Below, in pieces: positions 11,225-22,289 of a stretch of 64,000 nt of DNA. Numbering within the stretch: the first letter of the stretch is position 1; every line of letters begins with the position of its first letter. Source of the stretch: Cydia pomonella. Its lineage: Eukaryota > Arthropoda > Insecta > Lepidoptera > Tortricidae. The position numbers and the translations under genes were made by a program. Under the pieces are notes generated by a model, which did not search any database, was not told the DNA's origin, and was given only the letters and a program-made list of their open reading frames with translations. The stretch covers positions 16,858,019 to 16,922,018 of the forward strand of contig NC_084705.1 in the NCBI RefSeq assembly GCF_033807575.1, given 5' to 3'.

Positions 11225-11627
11225 CGTTGTTTTCACAATCCATAACTCCCGCGGAAACAATATAGGCCTTTGTCCTTCAGTACCCGTACCTGCACATGAA
11301 ATAAGTTCTTTTTCGAGCAAGTCTAAAAAATATATTGTATGCCCCTCAAATGACGTGTTTGAATTATATTTTAGGTTTTTTTCTTCCGTAATCTACCTAT
11401 TTATTGTATTTGTTGCGCTCCCACTTCTACAAGTGGTGCGGTTTGAGGCTAGAACTATGTTATTTTTAAGTATGTGGATTAGATTAAAACTAAATGCAAA
11501 TGACACGAAATAAATAATGTATTAACTGAGCAACTTAAACGTTGCACAGAGTTTTAGATGAAAATAAATTCTTCTTACCATCCCTATATTGCGAAAAAAA
11601 GCGTGAAACACGGCGCGTGTAGCATTT
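11225..11627. other. Non-coding, nothing recognised
   Basis: AT-rich sequence with scattered stops and no repeat boundary. Confidence 0.45.
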
Positions 11628-11733
11628 AAAGGGGTCCACTGATTGATTACCAGTTCGCCGCACGATATCTGTCAGTTATTCGCGATTGTCAGCTTTTGCG
11701 AATAACTGTCAGGCCGATATCGTGGGCCCCTTT
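11628..11733. mobile_element. Short MITE with mirrored arms
   Basis: AAAGGGGTCC at the left faces GGGCCCCTTT at the right. Inside, CACGATAT and TCAGTTATTCGC are mirrored by GCGAATAACTGTCAG and GATATCGTG. The right arm lacks sequence matching about 20 bp of the left arm (ACTGATTGATTACCAG), so this copy is internally deleted. Confidence 0.75.
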
Positions 11734-11783
11734 AGACTGCACCGACCGTCCAGTGGCGTGAGTGGCGTGAGATTGCGTTTTCC

Positions 11784-12161
11784 AATAAACTAATTTATTT
11801 CTGTATAATCCAGTATATTAATATTGTTGTCTTACTGATTCCCCAACTTTCGGTCTTTATCACATAGTTTTATTTCGCTTGTTTTTTTGCTTCATCACCT
11901 AAACTGCAAATGATGGCCACTTTTTTCCGTTTAGGTGATGAAGTTAAAGTAGGTCATATAAAACTGTATCACATATACAAAAGGTGGGACATCAGTAGGA
12001 CTACAACATTAACACATGAAGTGCCGGGAACCCTCGGCGGGATTTCTGCTTGTAGTCGCTTTCCTCTACAAAGCAGGAAAATGCTACGAGCGTAGTGCTG
12101 CGAAAACGTTGGCAGTGAATGTGTTAATATACTGGATTATACAGAAACGGATTGGTTTATT
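11784..12161. mobile_element. Foldback (hairpin) element, about 380 bp
   Basis: AATAAACTAATTTATTTCTG and ATAATCCAGTATATTAA at the left are mirrored by TTAATATACTGGATTATACA and a GGTTTATT end at the right. The inner arms pair CTTCATCACCTAAAC (11890s) with GTTTAGGTGATGAAG (11930s) around a very short loop. The right arm carries about 80 extra bases (around 12030-12115). A 61-codon ORF inside is incidental. Confidence 0.8.
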
Positions 12162-12662
12162 ATAAAACTTTCTCTCTTCTCTCTCTCTCTCTTTTTATAG
12201 GTACATACATACCTACAACAATAGCAGTGAGAATGAATGGAAACAGATCACGTGATATTTCCCCTACTTTTTATTTGCCAGTTTTATGCTCCGAATTACA
12301 GTTTATCATATTTTGCAAGGTGATAGGAGTCATTTATTACATTACACGTCGCGCAAATACTTATTGATAAGCGACTTTTTTTTACCTCAGCAGCTCGAAC
12401 AGGGCTGCTTAAACCCAGTGAGCAAAAACCGTTTTTTGATTTCAATGGATGTCGTTTCTATACTAGAGAAGTTCGAGAGCCTCAAGATACCATCCAATTG
12501 GAATCCAGTATCCAACATCAACAAGGCAAGGAACACAATAATGACAAAACGAATTATATGTCGGGTCCTTGTAATTTTAACCGTTCTTATGAAAGCGTAA
12601 GTTTTTGTCAATAAATAAAACATTTTTAATACAGGCTTTTATCGCTGACTGTACTTTTTTCC
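12162..12662. other. Non-coding, overlapping short ORFs only
   Basis: Two short ORFs on opposite strands (12286-12600 + and 12387-12623 -) overlap here. Neither resembles a known domain. There is a (CT)n tract near 12175-12195. Confidence 0.45.
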
Positions 12663-12865
12663 ACAGGCAACTCATCGAGACAATCTAACAACCCCAAACA
12701 GCTACTCGGCTACCTCCTGTCTCCATCATCATATCAGCTCGTTGATACCATAATATTGCATTGTCACCCGACTCGCATATGCAAATATTCAACTTTACCG
12801 GAAACCGGGGAGTTGCTCAAATTTAACTTGCAAGATTTGGTTGCAGACAGACATACTAATTAAAA
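12663..12865 (+). repeat. Probable non-LTR retrotransposon 3' end
   Basis: The segment contains CATCATATCAGCTCGTTGAT, ATATTGCATTGTCACCCGAC, GGAAACCGGGGAGTTG and TTTAACTTGCAAGATTTGG. I recognise this chain as a common lepidopteran dispersed repeat, read as a LINE tail. It is non-coding here, and the identification is by recall only. Confidence 0.5.
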
Positions 12866-13304
12866 TGAAACTAATTAAAAGAAAAGTGGCAGAGTAGAAC
12901 CACTTGGCTACTTGTGTTCCCTTTTTAACGTGTAAAAGCTACACTGATGTACCCTGTGCAAGTATGCCAATAATGTAAAGTATTTAGGTACTCATAAGCA
13001 ATCGTTTTACGGAATGGCATACTAACAACAAGTAAAAATACAGGACAAGCAACGCTTTACGCGTATTTTATTGATGCGAACCCGGCATAGCGGTGACAAA
13101 ATTTAGCGTTCCATCGTTACTCTAAAATACGTAATGGCTGACGCTTCACTTTGATATATTATGACAAAATGGTGTGCTGAAACATTTTGCTTGTACAAAT
13201 ATTTATACATATTATTCGAAGCTAAAAGGAGGGTGAACCAGCTTAACTAGTGCGTTAGGAATATACTAGATATAACAGTTTTGAATGATTCACGGCTACT
13301 TATA
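12866..13304. other. Non-coding, nothing recognised
   Basis: No coding or RNA signal. Confidence 0.45.
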
Positions 13305-13446
13305 ATTTCACTAGACTGATATCGACCGGGATATTGGTCGTGATTACCTTTTGTATCATTTTCGAGCTCCCAATATTAGACATATATCGACCGGGATATT
13401 GACCGTGGTAATCACGCTCAATATCCTGGTTGATGTGTCTAGTGAA
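13305..13446. mobile_element. MITE-like inverted repeat
   Basis: TTTCACTAGACTGATATCGA at the left is mirrored by a TGATGTGTCTAGTGAA end at the right. ATCGACCGGGATATTG occurs twice inside and is mirrored once by CAATATCCTGGTTGAT, so the interior is partly duplicated. Confidence 0.7.
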
Positions 13447-14056
13447 GACTAGACATTCCTGGAATGAGATAATATACCTACCGAGTACTTAATGTTTAAA
13501 ACCTTACTGTCACGTAGACACTGTCTAACCATGTGGTCGGTACAATTTGATTATATCATATGCTGGTTAACGGGTGGATGATTCTTTAATAAACGATTGT
13601 ATTTTTCAATATGGTCTTTGTATTTAATTCCTCATAATGCAAACACTACAATTTGACTTAACAACCTAGGTCGTGTCCTTACCGCTGATTGAGATATATA
13701 AATTTTTTTTTTACAATTAATAACATATTACTTAAATACAGATAACGCTCAAACAGATATTGAGACACTCTTATAATTTAAATAGTTTCGCCAACAGTCG
13801 GTGGCTGTAGAGTTTAAATAGTAGCATACCTCCCATTTTCTTACACCACGCCAGTACTACCCAGAAGAAGGGAAGAGTTTAGATACGTTTTTTGCTCCAA
13901 CTTGGTGCAAGGTATTCAGCAAGCTGACAAGTTGGTCACCAAGATTATAAACGACGTGACTAATTAAGAAATCACAGAATAAAAAGAGCACCTTTTTATT
14001 TATTATTTTGTGGGTAACAGTTAGCAGTCTTCCGGTCTTGTGCATTTATTTTCTGG
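13447..14056. other. Non-coding, nothing recognised
   Basis: No recognisable coding sequence. A 62-codon minus ORF (13857-14045) has no family resemblance. Confidence 0.45.
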
Positions 14057-14135
14057 AAATAATAATAATAATAATTAAAAAAATATTATAAGACAATTAT
14101 ACACAGACAGTAAGCTCAATAAGGCTTGTGTTGAA
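14057..14135 (-). mobile_element. SINE fragment (family B), 3' part
   Basis: AATAATAATAATAATAATTA and AGTAAGCTCAATAAGGCTTG match the tail end of the SINEs at 39705-39955 and 42405-42675. The tRNA-like head is absent. Confidence 0.7.
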
Positions 14136-14222
14136 TCTTTTAATTATACAGCATATTGAGTCTTAGAGACTATACATCTCTAAGGATAATTTGATACTAA
14201 AAAGTTTTTCAAAAAAAAGGAA

Positions 14223-14271
14223 ACCGACTTCAAAAAGGATAAAATAAAATATTATCCTTTTTGAAGTCGGT
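14223..14271. repeat. Perfect 20-bp snap-back hairpin
   Basis: ACCGACTTCAAAAAGGATAA (14223-14242) is exactly mirrored at 14252-14271 across a 9-nt AT loop. The arm resembles a LINE/SINE tail word (TTTTTGAAGTCGGT), so this may be two tails joined head to head. Confidence 0.9.
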
Positions 14272-14703
14272 GCCAAGCCAAATTTAGAAGCATACCATGA
14301 TATTGGTGCGATTCGATAAAGATGCGGCTATATAAGTATGTACAATACGTTGGATTGCCTTACTACGGCAGCAATGAACATACTTTCTCTAGGTAGGTAC
14401 GTACCTAAGAACACACGGTCGAACCTTCTTAGCGCAGTCCGTACTATGTTTGTTGGTATATTAGTATAAATCCAATGTGTTTATTTACCGTCTTAATTTT
14501 TAAAGAGCTATTTTTACTCATTTTCGATCTGTCCATAGCACGCAAGTGTGGAATTGAGACTGAGTTATTTCCATCCCCTTATCCAGAGAACTTCATTTCA
14601 AAATATAAAACAATTCAAGGACCGTCTTCAAGGCTTAAACTTTTTACCTTCATGCCAAATTTCATCGAAATAGATTCAGATGTTTAGCCGTGAAAAGGTA
14701 GGT
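14272..14703. other. Non-coding, nothing firm
   Basis: A 70-codon plus ORF (14475-14687) is present but resembles dispersed-repeat sequence (CATGCCAAATTTCATCGAAA) rather than a gene. Confidence 0.45.
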
Positions 14704-14994
14704 AGAGCTTAAGAAAGACATTAAATGAAAACTATAGAGGACATGATCAGTTTAGCTGTTTTTGAGTTATCGCAAAAAGTTTTCCCTTCATAGTAAAAAG
14801 ACTTACTTTAATTAGGTACTGATTATGCAAATTTGCCTATTTGTTTAACTCGGGTGAAAGGTACCGTTTCATCCCTTGGTTAGCAATTTACTATACTTTA
14901 AGCTCCAGTTTAGCTTATTGTGACGGAAGAGTAACTACGGAACCCCACACTGAGCGTGGCCCGACATGCTCTTGGCCGGTTTTTTTTTTACAAT
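14704..14994 (+). repeat. AGGGTTCCGTA-family repeat, 3' half only
   Basis: Nearly identical to 15728-16008, from AGAGCTTAAGAAAGACATTA through AAAGGTACCGTTTCATCCCT to a CTCTTGGCCGG end followed by a T run. The 5' half is missing. This makes a direct repeat about 1 kb apart. Confidence 0.85.
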
Positions 14995-15166
14995 ATGTGT
15001 CACGTAGCAATGCTTAGAACTTTATCCCTGTCTGTTCGCAAAAGCTTAATAATCTTGACACTTTCACGGCGCTCTTAAGATGATGTGTAGTATTTATACA
15101 TGTAATGAGGCAACCTATCATATTCGAACGCGTCTACATTATTCAAAGATTTAGCTAAAAAAAATA

Positions 15167-15286
15167 GCAGACGCCACTGGTGATCGTAGAGCTGGCAGCT
15201 TCCTCGCACAGAGAATAAGTATTGCGATACAACGAGGAAATGCTGCCAGCATCTACAGCACCATGCCGCAGGGGGATAGTTTTTAG
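15167..15286 (+). pseudogene. Short coding relic of a retroelement (tentative)
   Basis: An open stretch of 39 codons reads GDRRAGSFLAQRISIAIQRG followed by NAASIYSTMPQGD and a TAG overlapping the next repeat. Codon use is unlike the surrounding AT-rich DNA, and the peptide resembles a tail I associate with lepidopteran retroelement proteins. It has no start codon and no upstream continuation. Confidence 0.4.
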
Positions 15287-15338
15287 GGTTCCGTAGCCAA
15301 ATGGCATAAAACGGAACCCTTATAGTTTTGCCATGTCC

Positions 15339-15377
<39 letters not shown>

Positions 15378-16010
15378 CGAGGCTTTGCTCCATGGTCGTT
15401 AGTGCTAGAAAGCTGAAATTTGGCATGGATATATAAATCAATAAAGCCGACAAAGTCGTAAAATAAAATCTAAAAATTTAATTTTTTTTAGGGTACCTCC
15501 CCTACACGTAAAGTGGGGGTGAATTTTTTTTTCGCTTCAACCCTAGAGTGTGGGGTATCGTTGGAAAGGTCTTTCAAAACTAATAGGGGTTTTCAAGAAA
15601 CATTTTTTGATAAAGTGAATATATTCGGAGATAATCGCTCCGAAAGAAAAATAAAATGTGTCCCCCCCCCCCCCCCCTCTAACTTTTGAACCATAGGTCC
15701 AAAAAATATGAAAAAAATCGTGGAAGAAGAGCTTAAGAAAGACATTAAATGAAAACTATAGCGGACATGATCAGTTTAGCTGTTTTTGAGTTATCGCAAA
15801 AAGTTTCCCCTTCATAGTAAAAAGACTTACTTTAATTAGGTACTGATTATGCAAATTTGCCTATTTGTTTAACTCACGTGAAAGGTACCGTTTCATCCCT
15901 TGGTTAACAATTTACTATACTTTAAGCTCCAGTTTAGCTTATTGTGACGGAAGAGTAACTACGGAACCCTACACTGAGCGTGGCCCGACATGCTCTTGGC
16001 CGGTTTTATT
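15284..16010 (+). repeat. AGGGTTCCGTA-family dispersed repeat, full copy
   Basis: It starts AGGGTTCCGTAGCC, has a (GTCT)n microsatellite at about 15338-15377, a poly(C) run near 15662-15677, and ends ATGCTCTTGGCCGG plus T. The repeat is non-coding. The 72-codon ORF at 15865-16083 lies in its 3' part and is incidental. Confidence 0.85.
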
Positions 16011-16729
16011 AATTATTTATTTTAAGATTAGTTTTATAGGTTATATGATGTGTAAAGTGTATTCACCTATCATATATTTATGATTATTTTTATTAAAATG
16101 GATGCAGCTGTTGACAAAGGAAATAGTTTGGCATAAGATATATTTATTTCCTATATTTCGTTAATATTTAAAAAATCCAAAAAGCTAAGTACTTAGCTTT
16201 CGTAGAAGTAAAAAGTCTTCATATTATACAGCGGTAGTTAGGTGTAGGAATCCACTAGAGACAATGTTGCATTGCCTGACGTTACAGTTACAATCAAAAA
16301 CAGAGAGAAACTTTTTCCTTCGGGGAGGTCAGTTAAATGGTGAAAAATCAAACTATATAGCTACAGTGTCATTAGGGAGTACTTGAAATCTCGTAGTAAA
16401 CACAACATGTCCAGAGGCATTATTTATTAAAGTATATCCCGTCCTTGTTTTATTCCGAAGTTGGTTTTAAACTGCACTGGCTTTTACAGTTCTTTCAAGT
16501 TTATGCCGAGGTTGATGTGGAGTATTCATTAAATATTAGGTAAGTAAATTCAGTTGAAGTCCCTACGTTTTGCGTCTTGGTCACATAAAAACTGTCATAT
16601 TGATATCAGTTCACTGGTTAACATATAAGTATATTCTCATCACTTGAATTGAATTTGTGTACTCGTAAGTAATGCAATGATTTTGTTTTTAAATTCAGAA
16701 TATTATTAAAAAAATATTTTCTTACCTTG
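16011..16729. other. Non-coding, nothing recognised
   Basis: AT-rich sequence with no gene or repeat boundary identified. Confidence 0.45.
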
Positions 16730-17022
16730 AATGGATTCCTGGCGTTGGTGGCCTAGCGGTAAGAGCGTGCGACTTGCAATCCGGGGGTCGCGGGTTCAAA
16801 CTTATGTAAGGATTATCATTTGATATTTACCAATCGTTTTTCAGTGAAGGAAAACATCGTGAGGAAACCGGATTAATCCCAACAAGGCCTAGTTTACCCT
16901 CTGGGTTGGACGGTCAGATGGAACTCGCTTTCGTAAAAACTAGTGCCTACGCCAAATCTTGGGATTCGTTGTCAAGATTAGGGACAACGCGAGGAAGAAG
17001 AAGAACAATGGATTCCTGGCGT
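16730..17022 (+). mobile_element. Complete tRNA-derived SINE (family A) with target-site duplication
   Basis: The same 16-bp word AATGGATTCCTGGCGT lies at both ends (16730-16745 and 17007-17022), a clear target-site duplication. The head has pol III promoter boxes: A-box-like TGGCCTAGCGGTAAGAG near 16751 and B-box-like GCGGGTTCAAAC near 16789. The body contains GAGGAAACCGGATTAATCCC and AACAAGGCCTAGTTTACCCT. It ends in a GAAGAAGAAGAA run. A 61-codon ORF inside is incidental. Confidence 0.9.
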
Positions 17023-17919
17023 GAAACGTGTACATGTGTGTGTTCGTTAAACATGTACATGTTCTTTTGTTCTTGTAATAAAATTGTCTGAAAGTGTTAA
17101 GAAAGTTAATAGATTATACAATCACGTGACATTGCTGAAAGCTATTACCTATCTCATTCACAGTTTAATTCAATCCAAGTAAGTTACAATACAAGCCAGA
17201 TGATATGAGACGAAAGTAAGTAATCGTATTTTGATCAATAAAGAAACATTATTTGTTCAAACCACTTAAGGCCTGTACTGAAAATAAACTGTAAATTTCA
17301 AACGGCTGTAATTTTGTTTTTAAGAAAGATAACTACGTCTTTCTTACCGCGATCAAAAGTCTTATTATTATATTATATATTCCAATATAAATAATTATGA
17401 TTTTACGTTGTGCGAAGTTACACCGGTAAATAGAAAAGATTACTGAAAATTGGTGTTCTATGTCAGTGGAACGAATACTTACGACGAAAGCCAATTCAGT
17501 TCTTCGTAGGAAGGTTAGGGTAGCTAAAGTAATCGAAAATTTGCGTTTTTTTAATTCTAGGCCAAGTCGAAAATCATACAATTTCCTTCGTACAAAAATC
17601 GCATTTGGTAATTGTCGAAGAGCAGAGTAAGATCACCATACGTCCTGCAGTGCCGTTCTCAACTATTATTGGGCTCAAATCAAAAGCCTGAATTAAAAGA
17701 GAAGAGTTGAACAGCCAAATAACATTAACAATTCCAGCAGGTGATGTGCTGATGCAGGAAAATATGAAAAACGGGTCCGTGAAAAGCTAACACTGAATGT
17801 GCTAGGAAGAAGCTGCCTATCACTCCTACAGAAAAATATTAATAAAAAAAACTGACAATTATCTAAATTAAAAGTTTATTGTAGTTATTCTAAAAACCTT
17901 CGTTTGTTTTCAGTCGCAT
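17023..17919. other. Non-coding, nothing recognised
   Basis: The minus ORF at 17333-17581 (82 codons) shows no family resemblance, and no repeat ends were found. Confidence 0.45.
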
Positions 17920-19550
17920 CTAATACATGGAAATTATACCAAAAAAGAGGTGTTGCCTTACATCAAATGAGGTAGTTCTGTTCTTTATACATATTGGTAG
18001 TGATGAAATAGTAATGACAAATCCAAGTTTTCGACCTCGAAAGCCCTTCGGATCATTGTGTGTAGAATATACAGTACAGCGAGGGAAATTGTTATAACTC
18101 GTATCTCTTGTATATCTTTGATGAATCAGGCTAGTCCTCTGAATCCACAGCACTCCTTTTGGGGCCAGCGTGTGTGGTAGCATTTCTTCGTCAACCTGAT
18201 CAGGCCGGTCGAAATTGTCATTTGATGGTGGATTATCAATGAATGGTTTTTCAATGTCGGCACACATCTCCGGTCCTGTATATTCTCGCACTATTGACCA
18301 TTGCTGTAGTTACAAACAGCTGAGCATTTGAATCTGGCTTTCCTGCAATCACAGCTGCTGGTATAACCTTTTTAGGGTTCCGTAGCCGAATGGCAAAAAA
18401 CGGAACCCTTCTAGATTCGTCATGTCCGTCTGTCTGTCCGATTATGTCACCGCCACTTTTTTCCGAAACTATAAGAGCTATACTGTTCAAACTTGGTAAG
18501 TAGATGTATTCTATGATCCGCATTAGGATGTTTACACAAAAATAGAAAAAAAAACAATAAATTTTGGGGGACTACTTAGAACTGAAACTCAAAAAATCTT
18601 TTATCATCAAACCCATACGTGTGGGGTATCTATGGATAGGTCTTTAAAAATGATATTGAGGTTTCTAATATCATTTTTTTTCTAAGCTGAATAGTTTGCG
18701 CGAGAGACACTTCCAAAGTGGTAAAATGTGTGTCCCCCTCCCGTAACTTCTAAAATAACAGAATGAAAAATCTAAAAAAAATATATAATATACATTGCCA
18801 TGCAAACTTCCACCGAAAATTGGTTTGAACGAGATCTAGTCAGTAGTTTTTTTTTTCAACACGTCATAAAATTAAAAAAAATTTTTTTTTTATCAAACCC
18901 ATACGTGTGGGGTATCTATGGATAGGTCTTCAAAAATGATATTTAGGTTTTTAATATCATTTTTTTCTAAACTGATTAGTTTGCGCGAGAGACACTTCCA
19001 AAGTGAAAAAAATTGTGCCCCCCCCCCCCCCCCTGTAACTTCTAAAATAACAAAATGAAAAATCTAAAAAAAATATATGATATACATTACCATGCAAACT
19101 TCCACCGAAAATTGGTTTTGAACGAGATCTAGTAAGTAGTTTTTTTTAATACGCCATAAATGGTACGGAACCCTTCATGGGCGAGTCCGACTCGCACTTG
19201 GCCGCTTTTTTTTAGTTACAGTTAGTTCAAAATTTTACAAACCTTTGAGAAGCCGTATCTTATGAACTATTTGGCTTACTAAGAAAAAATAATAGTCAAA
19301 TAATTGCAAATTTCTTCTTAAAAGTGCACTTTTGCCGTAACTCCAGATTTTGGTAGAAAAAAATACAACAACAGAAAAAAGTCCTAAAATTTAATCGATT
19401 TTCATGTACTTATCAATGATCCCAAGGGCTTTTGAGGTCGAAAACTTGTATTTGTTAATACCATTTCATCACTACCAACATATTAACAACAGAACTACCT
19501 CATTTGATGTTAGGTAAAATGTACCAATTCCATGGGCTAATCAGTTTTTT
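17920..19550. mobile_element. Foldback element with about 130-bp arms and a nested repeat
   Basis: The left arm (17920-18055) contains CATCAAATGAGGTAGTTCTG and TTGGTAGTGATGAAATAGTA. The right arm (19420-19550) carries CAGAACTACCTCATTTGATG and TACCATTTCATCACTACCAA, its reverse complement with some divergence. Between them sits an AGGGTTCCGTA-family insertion at 18373-19214. Two minus ORFs across the left half are not credible genes. Confidence 0.75.
18373..19214 (+). repeat. AGGGTTCCGTA-family repeat, subtype with internal duplication
   Basis: It begins AGGGTTCCGTAGCCGAATGG and ends GACTCGCACTTGGCCGC plus T. A block of about 270-290 bp is tandemly duplicated: AAACCCATACGTGTGGGGTA at about 18608 and again at about 18895, each followed by TTTGCGCGAGAGACACTTCC, a C-rich tract and CTTCCACCGAAAATTGGTTT. 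It is nested inside the foldback element. Confidence 0.85.
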
Positions 19551-19599
19551 TCATTTGGAGTTTACAGTTTTCTTTCGGTACACCCCTTATAGCATATCA

Positions 19600-19740
19600 C
19601 TACACCTTATAAAACAAAGTCACCCGCCGCGTCTATTTGTTTGTCTGTATGTTTGCGATAAACTCAAAAACTACTGAACAGATTTTCATGCATCAATAGA
19701 GTGATTCTAGAGGAAGGTTTATAGTACAGTCATTATATCC
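19600..19740 (-). repeat. Dispersed repeat, related to 32455-32620 in opposite orientation
   Basis: TAAAACAAAGTC, CCGCCGCGTCT and TTTGCGATAAACTCAAAAACT are mirrored at 32510-32605 (AGTTTATCGCAAAC, GACGCCGCGGGGGAC, TTTGTTTTATAA). This looks like the 3' end of a LINE family. Confidence 0.65.
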
Positions 19741-20621
19741 AAAAAAACCGACCCTACCCGTGAATAATCAGTTCTTGGTTTTTTTTTTTCGTAGGTCCCT
19801 CTGGGAGTGTAAATTCAAAAAGTAGACTGAATCAGGCTCCTGTGTATATTCGAAAAACGGTTTTTCTTGAATAACTCGGCCATTTTTGATTTTACAGTAA
19901 AACCGTGAGGACAAAAATTGTAGGAAATTTGATTCTCTTCAAGTTTGGTTGCACAATTTTTCTTCTAGGATCGATATTTTGGGAATTAAACCTGAAAAAC
20001 GTGACAATTTAATAATATTTTGAATTTTATTGTTCAGAATTTGATTCTCTACAACTTTGTTTCTCTTCATTCATGCCGTAAAACGTGGAACATAGGAGAT
20101 AATGATAATATTTTGAATTTGTCGCGTTTTTCAGGTACCATTTATAATCGTAGATCAGTTTCCCAAGGATCCTTATTTGTTTCACGTACAAAACACAACG
20201 TGAATTTAATCTGTGTTAAAATTCTTCTGACGTAGCCATTGGTGAGTAAAGCAAAGAAATTGAGTTAAAACCACTCGTTATATAAAAATAAAATTAGTAT
20301 TTCTACACAAACTGTGAACGTGAAAAGTAGTCCCGTGAAGAGTACAAAGTCGTCCCGAAACAGATAAGTGCCCCTGAAACCGCATTGTCTCCCATCCCAC
20401 GTTATTTATTACTAGTGGTTCGGATGCGAATGTTCTAAAAGTGCCCTTTGTATTGCGGGACAGATAAACTGCCTACCTTTAAACGGATATATGCTGAACA
20501 TGTATCTAAACGTGACAGGGATATGAAGTGATGACTAGGGTGAACGTTGAATTTGTGTTTATTTGGAATTTATAGGCATATTTTGTCGTTCTGTTAAAAA
20601 TGTTATTATAAGGTTATTTTT
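19741..20621. other. Non-coding; internal direct word repeats
   Basis: TTTGATTCTC words occur at 19929 and 20040, with ACCTGAAAAACG and TTTTTCAGGTACC nearby, which suggests a partly duplicated repeat. No gene is seen. Confidence 0.4.
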
Positions 20622-21222
20622 AGGGTTCCGTAGTCAACTAGGAACCCTTATAGTTTCGCCATGTCCGTCTGTCTGTCTGTCCGAGGCTTTGCTCCGTGGT
20701 CGTTAGTGCTAGGAAGCTGAAATTTGGCATGGATATATAAATCAATAAAGCCGAGAAAGTCGTACAATAAAATCAAAATTTTTTTTTTTAGGATACCTCC
20801 CCTACACGTAAAGTGGGGGTGAATTTTTTTTTTGCTTCAATCCTACTGTGTGGGATATCGTTGGAAAGGTCATTTGTTGATAAAGTGAATATATTCGGAG
20901 ATAAACGCTCCGAAAGAAAAAAAATGTGTCCCCCCCCCCCCTCTAACTTTTGAACTATAGGTCCAAAAAATATGAAAAAAATCTTGGAAGTAGAGCTTAA
21001 AAATACATTAAACGAAAACTATAGCGGATATTATCAGTTTGGCTGTTTTTGAGTTATCGCAAAAAGTTTACCCTTCATAGTAAAAAGAAGTACACCCACA
21101 GTTCATCCCTTGGTTGTTCAATCTACTATACTTTAAGCTCCAGTTTAGCTTATTGTAACGGAGGAGTAACTACGGAACCCTACTCTGAGCATGGCCCGAC
21201 ATGCTCTTGGCCGGTTTTTTTG
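20622..21222 (+). repeat. AGGGTTCCGTA-family dispersed repeat, full copy
   Basis: Same architecture as 15284-16010: AGGGTTCCGTAG start, GTCTGTCTGTCTGTC tract, poly(C) near 20930, and a CATGCTCTTGGCCGG end followed by T. It carries a small deletion near 20868 relative to the other copy. Confidence 0.85.
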
Positions 21223-22289
21223 TTATGACTTAAGAGTGAAGTATGTACTTATTTTACTTGAATGGAGTAGCTTGAAGCGCAACTTATTGACCCTAAAGAA
21301 AATATGCCGCCCCTGCTGCAGTGCGATTCTCGTAAAACATGAACAAACCCGCTACCTATTTTATTACAAAAATACTCTTGGGAGCTCTTGAAATCCTTGA
21401 CATTTTTCAGATCGGTTCCTAAGATAGTAGAGTGGATTTCAAAAAATGTCTTGCAATATCCGTAACTCTATATCAGAAATTGATCTTCGCGAATCGTTAG
21501 ACCGTCACAGATCCTTTAAATATATCTTCAAAGGTATTATTAAATTTTCGCAGAAACTTATTCTGTTTTCATCGATTTCTTTTTTGTTGTCATAAATCAA
21601 CAATATACATTATTTCTGACAGGTAACTTGATACGTAATACCGTAGAATCAATTTTTTGTTTTGTTATTAATACCAAACAATTGGAGCTTTTTATTACGG
21701 TTTCACTGTCTCAACGTCGTTTTCAAAGGTAACTTAAGTAAATTTACTAGTGTTCAGCTGCATTTCGGAATGAAATTAGTTGCACAACACGAATCCTCGC
21801 TGTCGGCCGGGCTGCCTGAGGTGGCTTTATTGCCAACCATAGTTGACGCTGCAGGTTTACTTTCATCGAGACAATCTTCAACTGTTGTAACTTTCTGAGC
21901 TCTTAATAAGAAATTCAGAGAATTTACGTAATTTTTTGGTATTTGACAATTGAGAAAACGTCCCCTTTGCCTTTTACCATCAGTGACATATTAGTAAAGA
22001 AACATTAAACCTAAAATAATAAAACAATACCACAAATTCACAATGTTTGACATAAATAACTCCAAAATTCCGGCCCAAAGCTCTACAATCTGAACTACTG
22101 GGACTGGCCCAAAAGTAAGTTAAATTACCTCACACAAAGCAGACACTGTGACTTGGAATAACATTACTAATAAAATAAAAATTAAAAACATTTAAGTATT
22201 TCAGACCTTGATCCATACAGTGTTATTTTAACATACTCTAAAAAAATATATTATATTATTATTGAAATCAATTTAACTTAAAATATTTT
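21223..22289. other. Non-coding, nothing recognised
   Basis: No family resemblance in the 66- and 78-codon plus ORFs (21191-21391, 21662-21898). Confidence 0.45.

Noticed and set aside
17920..18523. Minus ORFs of 123 and 90 codons as a gene pair
   Set aside because: They lie across the arm of a foldback element and the start of a dispersed repeat.
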